The notes under the pieces: generated by a model
Seen by the model: only the letters and a program-made list of their open reading frames with translations
Database searches by the model: none
What the model was told of the DNA's origin: nothing
DNA from: Stichopus chloronotus
Taxonomy: Eukaryota > Echinodermata > Holothuroidea > Aspidochirotida > Stichopodidae
Assembly (NCBI GenBank): GCA_021234535.1
Contig: CM037845.1
Span: 3,004,501-3,068,500 of the forward strand
Length of the DNA stretch: 64,000 nucleotides
Direction: 5' to 3'
Shown: one piece after another, positions 50,701 to 59,700 of the stretch
Layout of the letters: every line of letters begins with the position of its first letter
Numbering within the stretch: the first letter of the stretch is position 1
Made by a program: the position numbers and the translations under genes

Positions 50701-53700
50701 CGATGACATAACTTTATCTAATCAATGGTGTAATGTGAGAGACTCCCTTATCAAACTTTTTGGACCGTTCCCGAATACGGTCCATGATTTAAGGTTTGAA
50801 ATACACTAAAGGTCCTTAGAGTCGCTATGACTACAACATTATACATTTGAGGGCAGAGTCATCTCCTTGCTTAATATAGCTCAATTTATTACTAGACACT
50901 TTTTTCCAATTAATAAATCTTTTATGTATATGAATAACGCCTTAGTGAATGTATTCAAGAACGCAACAGGTATACGAGAAGGGTCATATAGGCTGCTTGG
51001 GATCTTGGTTACTATCATACCACTCCTCTGCTTCACATAAATGATGGTATTCACTCACATCATACAAGCATGGACGATTTTTGGAAGTTTATTGTTAACA
51101 TATTATCAATCGACAGCATTACCTCTCCCCCCCCCCCTTCGCAACACGACACTTATGCCTACCCCCACACTCCTTACCATGATGCATGTGCTCTCTATAT
51201 AGCCATGCATACCTAATGGTTAACGGTGGTGCACAATAAGGCTTGAAATGAATATTATACTGCACTTCAGAAGAACCAGTAATAACCCTAAACGCTCGGA
51301 TGCAAGGTTGAACAATACATCCCGAAGAAAAATAAAACAAATAAACATAAACACAGATCTCTTAACTGAAATCATATGGTCAAATATTATTGAAAAGTCA
51401 AATTTTTCAATAATGCATTGGTCATATATTATTGAAAAATTAAGATTTAATTACACTCATCACCTTAAAGAGGCTCATTGAGTTGTTTTGTGAAATTCAC
51501 TCAATTTTTCTAAACCGGTCAAGTTTCCTTCACATACTAATGACAAACAGTCAAACTAAAAGGATCCCAAAGTTTTACATACGTTGGAACATTAATGAGT
51601 GAGTAACCAACGATTAAATTTGGTTTTTGAAACTTTGTGACCAGACATTTTCACATTAGTACATTCACATGCACACAATCAGAGCAAGTAACGGTCAAAA
51701 ATTCGAAAAAATTGACAGTTTTCATGTAACTATTGGATGTGAAACTTGATTAATTATGCTAATTGTGAGTATTGTCGTGTGTTTGTATACTTCAAAATCA
51801 CCGCAATCTTTACTAATATCAACTCAATGAGCCCCTTTAAACGCCCTAACCTGAAGATATTTCATTTAAGTTAACTTAGACATATGTAACAACAACTTGG
51901 ACTGATTTCATGAAATTTGGATACTTTTCAGAAACGGTATCCACCTTAATATTTATATGAACAGTGTGCATAGCTTCTGTTGAGCTATAGTGACTGAAAT
52001 GCTCAAAAGATATTTTTTCATAATATTTTTTTTATTACACCAAGGGCAACGTTTGACAGCTTTCATTGTAAAACTATCGAATGCGATTGTTACACGCTAA
52101 TGAGAAAACATTACAAGAAAATTTTGAATTTTTTAGTCAAATTATGTTACAAAGTATTAATAAATATTTTTCCTATAAACTACCGACATGGGTAATTATT
52201 CTCTTAGAGGGGTGTGTGGTCGGGATGCTATTCCACAGGATAAGGTCAGCTCTGCTCCGAGCGAAGACAAAACAGCCCCCAATCGTGGTAAAAACTATAT
52301 AGGGTCTATTCAAATACAACACCAAACAAAATGACCTCAGGGAGAAGAAACACTGCCAACTTGGCAGATCACCAACCCCCTAACCCTCTACAACCAGTGA
52401 TGGCACTGGTTGTATTTTGATATTTCATTTAAAGAAAAACAATACTGGCTACATGAATTTAGTCACTTGTTTACAAAAAAAAAAATGTCAGCAGTTGTTG
52501 AAGATTGTAAAAAATGTGTGTCGGTGACTCTCTGCAAGAATTTCTGCGAAACAAATCTGCCTGAGACAGGTCTAAGTAAATCCACATCCATGGTTGATTG
52601 ATGAAATGTTAACAGAGCATACATTACTTTAATTAAAATATAATATGAAAGATAAAAAAAAAATTCAAGTCAAGGAAAATAAGTGAATTTTGTTCAAAAT
52701 CTTCTTTTAAATTCTCGCTCCCTGTGACCACGAGACCACCTTTCCTGATTTATTACCTTTTGTCTCGACTTATAGTTTGCATGATTATATCTTTAGGGGA
52801 ATTCACGATATTCTTCACGCATGGTGGCACGGATCTCGGTGTATGTGATAACATGATGAATAAAATATATAAAACCAACACAAGCCATGGCAGGACATGA
52901 TCGAACGAAGTATAAATAAATGCGCTGTAATATCGTTTTTTTTTGTTTTTTTTTTGTCAGCTTCACTTGGTAAACTTTAAACCACCACGTAAACGCAGCA
53001 AAGGGGGAGCAAAAAATAATAATAACAAGCTATCACAGACTCAGTTCTGGTAGATACCTGCAGGCAATCCTCTTTTTTATCCAACCAACAGTTGCATTCC
53101 ATCCCCTACTTCTCAGTTTCTCATCGGTTCGGAGTTCTCATCGGAGGGAGGGGTCGTATTTTTTCCCTTCCTCCTTAGAATTTAAAATAGTTGGCAACCG
53201 ATTATCTTCAAATATTCCATATGAGCCTAAGTAGAATCAAATTTCATCTAAGGACCCTTCAGTATTTAACGACACTTCTTCCCCAATACATCCTTCACCC
53301 ATTTGATCTGACACATTTCACCGGCCCCCCATGATCCAAAACTTAAAACGCACATGAACCTCAAATTAGGAAAGTGTTTGTCCCGTGTATATCGAGTGTA
53401 AGGACTGACGTAAGTAGGACTTACAAATAACGAAGGCAACATGTTTTTTTCTTTTTACTTAATTGCATGGAGGACAAATGCAGTAACCATAGAAACGACG
53501 TAACTATTAAAAAAAAAACTCGAAACACTATGCATAAGCATTTTACTGCACTTATTGCAAGTTTCAACAAACAAATATTTGTGAAAAAATCTGTCTAATT
53601 TTCCAATTTCGTAGTTTCGTAGTCAAGTTTTGTATTCAATAATAAGATATGTTGTAACCTAACTTTCTTTAAACATTTGTTGTCATTAGAATCTAAAACT

Positions 53701-54231
53701 AATTAGAAACTAAAACTAAAAACTCTCATTTTAGGACTTATGACAATACCTTCCATAACATTGCTCATAGTTAATCTTTATGTAAATTATGCTACTCAAA
53801 TCAAGGTTTATAGTGACTTATGCAAAGTATGTGTTTACACTTACCGCCGAGAGTATATTTACCTATTTAAAATTAACGTGAAATAATCAATTCAAAGGTC
53901 ATACTTACCCATTTAAAGTATATGCTACTGAATTCAAAGTTCATACTTATACCCATTCAAAGTATATGCTAACGAACTTACCCATATTTAACGGAATCAG
54001 AAATACAGAGGTGATGAAATCCGTAGCAGCCAAAGTTGCAATAAAGAAGTTTGTAAGATTCTGAAGAGATTTCACTCTAGCTATTGTAAATATGACCAAA
54101 GAGTTCCCGCAAATCCCTAAAACGGCGATAATTCCGTACGCTACTCTGATCCAGACGGCATCATCAAACGAATCCTGGTCACTAGACCACCCCCCGCCTT
54201 CATTAGGTTCATCAGTTCCAGCTAAACCCAT
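30582..54231 (-). CDS. Class A (rhodopsin-like) G-protein-coupled receptor, two exons
   Basis: Exon 54231-53982 (250 nt) joins exon 31399-30582 (818 nt) in phase 1 within a glycine codon: 1068 nt, 355 aa. Landmarks are N43 in CGNSLV (TM1), D71 in LAATD (TM2), C99 at the TM3 base paired with C174 in DGAC (ECL2), E125-R126-Y127 (the DRY position), W153 (TM4), P199 (TM5), CWAP 255-258 (TM6) and NPFIY 293-297 (TM7). KNDRYRKAL follows as helix 8, with C313/C317 as possible palmitoylation sites. All signalling residues are intact. The 26-residue N-terminus is acidic, with no glycosylation sequon and no signal peptide. The overall pattern is that of peptide-type receptors (galanin/allatostatin/NPFF-like and echinoderm orphan expansions); the ligand cannot be assigned. 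The ATG is the first after an in-frame TAA and has G at -3 and +4. Confidence 0.93.
32745..33150 (+). repeat. Two copies of a CRE- and AGGTCA-bearing repeat
   Basis: Copy 1 (32745-32850) and copy 2 (33027-33150) share GTGTCAC.ATC, CG(G)AT(G/A)AA..TCAAAC, GGTGGG(C/T)...TGGATGTGAG or GGTATGAGATGTAGTGT, TGACGTCATAG and CAAAGGTCA. Both contain a perfect TGACGTCA palindrome (32832 and 33119). Copy 1 contains AGGTCAAAGGTCA, a perfect DR1 nuclear-receptor-type element. Confidence 0.75.
35293..36031 (+). repeat. Long degenerate (GAT)n array with higher-order duplication
   Basis: Hundreds of bases of GAT/GGT/AAT trinucleotides. On top of this, a unit containing CTCAATTTTTGATGATCAGTTACAATGA-type sequence occurs three times (near 35550, 35698 and 35873), each followed by TTATTCTGATGATGATG and, in two, by GGTGTGTGATGATGATCATAACG. 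The His- or Ser-rich minus-strand frames here (35222-35540) are artefacts of the repeat. Confidence 0.9.
36955..37102 (+). repeat. Minisatellite of TATGTAGCTTTA units
   Basis: About nine imperfect copies of a 14-16 bp unit (A)CTATGTAGCTTTATT, with variants such as CAATGCAGCTTTG. Confidence 0.8.
39296..39318. repeat. (GTT)n microsatellite
   Basis: Seven GTT units followed by poly-T. Confidence 0.85.
41215..41580 (+). repeat. Minisatellite of (AT)CGATGAGTAT(ATGAGTATC) units
   Basis: More than a dozen diverged units of about 20-30 bp with the core TGATGAGTAT and linkers TATGAGTATCAT or CATGTAT. Confidence 0.8.
41586..42049 (+). repeat. Direct duplication of a 125-bp segment
   Basis: 41586-41711 and 41927-42049 share ATATGGCAGATA, GCACATGAGA.TCA, TTTTCTCT...CATTTGTTTTAAATTG, GGGTATTTC, TCT.TAATGTAA.TTGCG, TAAGTTGC.CAAGTTGAGCC. 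About 215 bp of unrelated sequence separates them. It could be a local duplication or two members of a short interspersed family. Confidence 0.8.
42570..42630 (+). repeat. 27-bp tandem duplication
   Basis: ACATGAATACATTAATATTT plus TAATGTT occurs twice head to tail. Confidence 0.85.
45516..45570. repeat. (GT)n microsatellite
   Basis: Interrupted GT dinucleotides in three blocks, with GGGTGGG between the first two. Confidence 0.85.
48712..49060. repeat. TTTTGACGA array bounded by hairpins
   Basis: Diverged units of about 60-70 bp with the blocks TTTTGACGAGATG, TTTAACTCG(A/T)CAAAA, AATTTTCTGAATTTTG and CCATTTTGA. At each end the array has a perfect 9-bp hairpin, TTTTGACGA to TCGTCAAAA (48713-48741 and 48999-49025), with a short loop containing TTAA-type sequence. 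No coding potential of its own; the 84-codon frame across it is incidental. Confidence 0.7.
50584..50706 (+). repeat. (GATGATAAT)n microsatellite
   Basis: GAT and AAT units alternate regularly, giving a 9- to 15-bp higher-order period. The serine/leucine-rich minus-strand frame here is an artefact. Confidence 0.9.
53895..53985 (-). repeat. Tandem repeat of the GPCR exon 1 splice-donor region
   Basis: On the minus strand, TTAAATATGGGTAAGTTCGT at the true donor is followed by a TTTGAATGGGTATAAGTATG copy and then TTTAAATGGGTAAGTATGAC, with GCATATACTTT linking the units. The third copy recreates a full ATGG|GTAAGT donor whose GT is at 53908-53907, 73-74 bp downstream of the real one. Confidence 0.8.
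53982..54231 (-). CDS. GPCR exon 1 (N-terminus, TM1, TM2)
   Basis: Codes for residues 1-83 and the first base of codon 84. It ends ...FLIPLNM-G at ATGG|GTAAGT, a consensus donor. Reading through the donor adds only ten codons (KFVSIYFEWV) before a stop, so splicing is required for a functional receptor. Confidence 0.92.
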
Positions 54232-54470
54232 GACTTTGTCGATAATTTTAACGATTTATGTTATTTTTATTTTACTGTGTCACCCCCTTTCCAAAAAAGA
54301 TTAAACAAAAAGTAGGACTTTTATTCGTTGTATTTATTCCGTTTAACAAAACAAAATCAATCCCGTTGTTTCTGTTTTTCTTCACTGTCGTAATCTGGTG
54401 TCCTTTGGAAGATTCCAAGACAGGGGGAACGAGTATCTTTTTCCAAATGTATTGTCGGACTAACCGACGT

Positions 54471-54585
54471 TGATGCTAACCAGACTCTGTCTACTCACGT
54501 GACATCTACTAACCAGGCTGCTGTTTGTTCACGTGACATGACATGCTGATTAGGCTATTGACCATTCACCTGACATGACATTCAA
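54471..54585 (-). promoter_or_regulatory. Triplicated E-box repeat upstream of the GPCR
   Basis: Three units of about 35 bp, each with CTAACCAG/CTGATTAGGCT followed by TTCACGTGACATGACA-type sequence. CACGTG E-boxes lie at 54496-54501 and 54530-54535, and a CACCTG variant at 54567-54572. The block is 240-340 bp upstream of the receptor start codon, so it is a plausible promoter element. Function is inferred from motif and position only. Confidence 0.4.
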
Positions 54586-55113
54586 GTAAGAATAAATGCT
54601 TCGTGTAAACTATACAAAGAAAAAAAAAATCTAATGTTTTTAATTTTACAAAACTACTGCCCAAAGTAGATTATTATACAGCTTCCTATAACAAGTGTAT
54701 AGCACGAAGTCATTGCTCTTTTTCATTAACGCGTAAGACGCTGCCGATTGCTGAATGGCTTGTTCTGATTCTCATTTCTTCAACAGTCAATTGAAAAATG
54801 TTAATCCGCAACACAATCGCATGAGTTAGAATGTCAACACATCCAAATGGCAGAATACTGGCGGATTGATGCAATCACGTGCTTTGTTATCAAACCGATG
54901 TCCAACATCTTCCCCTTTAACCTTTTAAAATTTCACATGAAAGAAAAAAAAAACCAAATCCTTTCAGAATTATTGACTGTCGAATCTATTACTAGTCAAA
55001 AAATGTTTGACCGATTAATGAATAGTTCCTGTTAGAAAATTCGTTTTTATCATCTATCACATTTACTTATCGCCTACATTTTTTTCCCTCTCTTTTCTTA
55101 CTCACGATTTAGA

Positions 55114-55376
55114 GAGATAGCGAAAAACAGCTGGAAAGAGAGAGAAGGGGGTAAATCCAAGGAAGGTAAAAAATAATGTAAAATCATCACAGTGGCGATA
55201 TATCAAGCTAGGTAGAAGCTGTTTGCCAAATTTGCTGGACAGACAAGGTTTGCGTCGAGACCCGCGAAGATTCAGACCGAGAGTGATGAAATTGACTCTT
55301 GAGCTATTTAAGAGGCAGATAACGAGGGAAGATGAACTCAATAATAAGATGTCACGGGTGAGATACCAGCGAGTCT
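55114..55376 (+). CDS. Candidate 3'-terminal exon, basic protein
   Basis: After a long pyrimidine tract and TTTAG, an 87-codon frame runs to a TGA. It starts EIAKNSWKERE, contains WRYIKLGRSCLPNLLDRQG and RRDPRRFRPRVMKLTLELF, and ends VRYQRV. It is rich in Arg/Lys and locally GC-richer than its surroundings. The opposite strand is also open over the same stretch, which weakens the case. No family recognised. It could be a transposon remnant. Confidence 0.2.
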
Positions 55377-56159
55377 GATTTATATGTTAATACTATGTCA
55401 TTAGTACCGGCATGTACCTTAATTTGAGGATAGAGATTAAGAGTGTTAGACGTTTGCATCAGAAATCAATATATGAAGACTTTACACTGACTCTGTATAA
55501 TAATTAAGGTGTATAGGACCAAACGGTTCTGACTTAGCAGAGTGCTTGGTCAAATGTTTTAACAGAGGGGAAGGAACGGGGGGGGGGGGAGGGGTGATGT
55601 ATGGGACGTATATATCAGTGGCCACCATGTGATTTGGCTGATGACTTACACTGTGCAGGTGACATATTGTACATAATAAGTTATAAAAGAAACATTTTTG
55701 GACATTTTCTCCCTCTCAAGTCACATTCTTACACAAATCGTTCTTTTGTAAACATGTTTTTCCCCCTTCCTCATGTTGATGACATCTGCACGATGTAGTT
55801 TTCCAGTGATAACAGTATGTCACGTTCCACAAAGGGATTGCATTTAGGTCAAGCGTGTGTTAGGACCACACTGAGCCATTGTCCGGACGACCGGCCTAGA
55901 TGAATTAACACTGAATACAACTTAATGAGTTGATAATTAAATAATTGTCAACCGTGAGAGAATATCTAACAAAGAATTTTCTGGAAATAAATAATTTTGT
56001 GACTTTCCATTTAAAGAATTGTACGAGGACCGTTGTTTAAACAACAACCGTACCATCATGTCGTCATGGGGCTCATTGCGGGAAACATATAACTCAAAAA
56101 CTGAATTTAGCGCACCTGAAAAAAAAATGTTTAAGAGATGTCTATTTGTAGGGATGGTG

Positions 56160-56790
56160 TGAGGTGTAAGTGAGGTGTGGAGATTTAACTTGGTGGTTGG
56201 AGTGTCCTTCTTGCAATATTTGGAGTCTCATGATCACTTCCAATTTCTGGGGATTCAAATCTGGCTTGTTCAGTAAAGATGTTAAAAGTGGTACTGAGGA
56301 GTTATTTGGGTTCCTGTTGTCCAATTTAGGCCTTGTCCGCTTCGAGTTGCTCGGTACAGCTGATTTACTGCTGAGCTGGGCAGGTTCTGAACCCCTCTCA
56401 GCCTTTGGGAAAGTGGCTAAAGAGTGCGGAATATACTCCCGTCCGTCGGATGGGGGACTGGACGTTAAATGGCGGTCCTAGGAGCAGGTTTGGATTCGCA
56501 TTGGCAATTGTCCGGTGTCCCCCCTCTCCCGTTATCCTCTGGACAATTATCGTGATCGTGGGGGAATCTTCGGCCTTCACCCACCATCATCTTGTTACAG
56601 GGTCCATGATGAGCCCATATGGGGCTTCCTAATCCTCAATCTTTCAATTTCAAATTTAAACGGGCTTTGAAATGCCATTTCCTGTGGTGTGGGATGCTTT
56701 GGCCCACACTTTTCCGGTACTCTCCGCGCCAAATGACGCCCCGCGCCAAATATCTGCTTAAGATATCCATAGACGTATGGCAATATATGC
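56160..56790. mobile_element. GC-richer retroelement-like 3' region
   Basis: Base composition rises sharply against both flanks. GGATGGGGGACTGGACGTTA followed by AATGGCGGTCC, and later CATATGGGGCTTCCTAATCC, resemble the conserved 3' region of LINE/SINE families in deuterostomes (from memory, not searched). Several overlapping frames on both strands are open because of composition. No RT motif is visible, so I call it a tail fragment. Confidence 0.4.
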
Positions 56791-57874
56791 TTTCCCCGAC
56801 CATTAGTATCTTTTATCAGATTTAAATATATCAGATATCAGATTTTCAATTTTCTGTGACTTATTGTGGCTCTTTAAACACATTTATGACTTACCATAAG
56901 CTTTTATTTTATATTATTCATTTTTATGGGCCCATCATATTAAAATATAATGAACAACTCAACATTAAAACAGTTAAAATATCAAATACTATATAAGTAA
57001 AGAAAGAAAAACCTAATCAATTAAGACTAACAACAATACTATTTTTTCTTGGCGCCGATATGATAATTTGACAGCAATCAAAAGAGAATTTGCCCCCCAG
57101 AGAATTAATATTTATATTCATATTTTGGATGTTTAAAGACAACTGCAATAGCTATACAAGTGAGCATAACTTTGTTTTGTATTCAACAATTTTTTTTGTG
57201 TAGAATCAACAATTTAAAACCATGTTGCAATTAGGAGGACACTTGGGCCATGTAACCTTCAATTTTACAGGCTTTCATTGTTTTTATGTTATTAAATTAC
57301 ATTATATTTTTCTAATAAAGAGACCTTCAGACGGAATGTCTGTCAGTTTAAAAACCAATAAAATAACGATTAAATTTAAATAGGATACAGTTATATTTAA
57401 GTTTGTCTCATCATGAAAGGCGAGCAAAATATACAAAGAAAAATGAAGGTAACGATATTTTCTGGAGATGTAGATATTCAAGTCTGTGGTAAGAAGATCA
57501 CAACGAACTGCTACCAATTCTCCTTCCGAGAAGCAGAGTGATGGATGTTGGTCTGGTACGTATTATGAAGCAATGCAATCACAGTCTTGAATAAGGAAGG
57601 GATAGGGGATGCAGCTCTCCAATTAGTCTCAGAGTATATGTAAACAGCATAGAAACAAAAAAAAAAAAAACAAGTACATGGCACTTGGTGAGTTCGCCAT
57701 CGTACATTAATATAATACTAGCGATAGTTTAGAAAATACTCGATAGTTGAAAAATTAGTAAGTAATGTCATAGGCGGATACAACCATTATAAAACAATAC
57801 ATCATAAATTTACATTATTCGGATTAAGGTGTGTCTTTCACTCATTGTTTACACCCAGAGATCCAAAGAAGGTA

Positions 57875-57910
57875 TAATATTAATAATAATAATAAAATAT
57901 TAATAATAAC
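57875..57910. repeat. (AAT)n microsatellite
   Basis: About ten AAT units with one interruption. Confidence 0.85.
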
Positions 57911-58779
57911 AAAACTAAGAACAGGCTTGTAAGTAAAGAGAGGATGCCAATGATGTTTGGGGCTTCACATAATAAACAATATTTCAACTCTGATATTGTT
58001 TCCAATTTAATTTCATGTAAACACAGTCAACCCCATAATAGTAAATTCTGCATAGGGCGTATTTAATTATGAAACTAATGCCTAGCAGGCCCTTATCCCT
58101 AACAAGATCTGGAGTTCCGCTCAGCCTATGATAGTAGGCCTACGTTAGCAAGCAACACATATGATGAGTTTTAATTTGTTGTTCATATTTGTCGGGTGAA
58201 ATGTTCCGCTTGAGGTAAAATCCAGGCTAAGCCCCTCACTGAAAAAAAGCTGCATACGGACCATAGTATCATGTGCCATAGTATCATGAGGTTTAAATCT
58301 TGAGTGATTCATACATATACGCAGAGAACGCTGTGGTCATGAGAATGACATGACATGACCTCTACAGAAACCAAACATTTCGCATATATCGCTTTGGGCA
58401 TCAGAGAGACGGCACGTGACAGTATCCCACATGTCCTGTGGCAAACTTTTTGCGTCAAAATTGCCTTCAGGGTAGAAAGTCTAGTCACAAGTTCTTGTAA
58501 GTCTGTACAGTAGAGACAAAGTTCACAGCAATTTTAAATTGAAGTTGAGTATAGGCCTACACACCGTCGGTATGAATGAGAGCGACCTGAAATTTTCATC
58601 GACTTCATAAGATAAGTAAACGATTATACATCAAGTACAGCATCTAAATTAATTCTATTTTGTGGATGTCTATGAGGTTACCGTTAGGCCTGCCATTACA
58701 AGTAAAACCGTCGAACTTATTCTGTCATAATTTCAGCTTCATGGTAGGGCCAACTGTCTCCCATTTGGTGCGATTATAG

Positions 58780-59290
58780 GCGTACCACGAAGCAGGGGGC
58801 ACCGTTGAGGGACATATGACCCAATTCGGGCAAAACAGTGCACCCATTCGGGCAAATAAGACAGTCAATAAAATAAATTGCCCTTTTGCCGGCCATGATC
58901 TCTTGCAGAGCTTTGGAAGGGCTATTCCCGCCGATCTAGGATATTTTTATGCAAATCTTTTTTGAGACACTCCACGCCAATCAATGTGGCGCTTTGCTTA
59001 GTTCAACTTCCATGACCCCTCCCCATCCTTGTCAAAAATCCTGAGTGGCGCACTGTATTTCCATTATAACACTGTATTTTGTGCCAAGTGATCAAGACTT
59101 GTCATTGGGACCTCCTCATTCATGTGTCAGGCCCTTAGGAACAAAGTTCTCGTTACGGCTATGAAGTGGATGCTGAAGTCACGTGACCCTTATGATGATC
59201 GCTGGACCTCAAAATACGGGCAACGTATTCCAAAATCCTAAATAAGGGCAAAAGTTATACCCGCACCCCCCCCCTACCCCCAAAGTATTG
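58780..59290. mobile_element. Possible degraded DNA transposon
   Basis: The left boundary GGCGTACCACGAAGCAGGGG and a right C-rich boundary (a C tract, CTACCCCCAAAG, then GATACGCATATGG) resemble hAT-like ends with G/C-rich subterminal sequence. Short motifs TTCGGGCAAA and AAGGGCAAAAG recur near each end. No transposase. Confidence 0.3.
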
Positions 59291-59577
59291 CCCCTCGATA
59301 CGCATATGGATTTGCCATTGAGATGTGTGTTGTAGGGTAATATGTAAACCTTGGCCATACTAATCAGGTCACTTCAGCTAAATTTACCGTCAAAATTACA
59401 CTCTGTCGGATTCAACATCGACCTTCTAATAGTGATCGTTCATTGGCTTATATCAACTACTGTACGTGACCAAGTTTACTCGTCTGAACAAACACTGTGG
59501 TAAAGGAACGACATTCATACTTCGGTGAAGGAACGAAATTTCATAACAGTAGGCTTGCCAGGCACAACAGCATCATA

Positions 59578-59700
59578 GGAAAGCCTATTAGTACGAAAGT
59601 CTATTATTATCTATATGAATATTTTAAATCTTTAATTACAGATAATTAATCTGTTATTACAGATTAATTTTTTTAGATGGCACTAATAGGCTTTCGTACT
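59578..59700. repeat. Inverted repeat, about 120 bp
   Basis: AAAGCCTATTAGT near the left end and its complement ACTAATAGGCTTT near the right end, with a central AGATAATTAATCTGTTATTA segment that is itself near-palindromic. Possibly a miniature inverted-repeat element. Confidence 0.65.

Larger units (their letters stand above)
31400..53981 (-). other. 22.6 kb GPCR intron
   Basis: Phase-1 intron with GTAAGT donor and TGTCCAG acceptor. I found no nested gene. It carries a large share of the window's simple repeats: GAT arrays (35293-36031, 50584-50706), several minisatellites, a CRE/DR repeat pair (32745-33150), an inverted TTTTGACGA array (48712-49060) and poly-G/C tracts at 31909, 32650, 37281, 37718, 46638, 46957, 47696 and 51127. 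Confidence 0.85.
2866..59274. repeat. Dispersed poly-G/poly-C tracts (22 runs of 9-16)
   Basis: G runs start at 2866, 7685, 12830, 16041, 16346, 19269, 20338, 20717, 21155, 31909, 32650, 37281, 46638, 46957, 47696 and 55578. C runs start at 18577, 21246, 26280, 37718, 51127 and 59266. Several adjoin hAT-like ends or repeat family A, suggesting that they are parts of transposons. Confidence 0.85.

Noticed and set aside
50350..50709. Serine/leucine-rich minus-strand protein of 119 aa
   Set aside because: Half of it is the GAT/AAT microsatellite; the remainder has no recognisable domain or splice logic.
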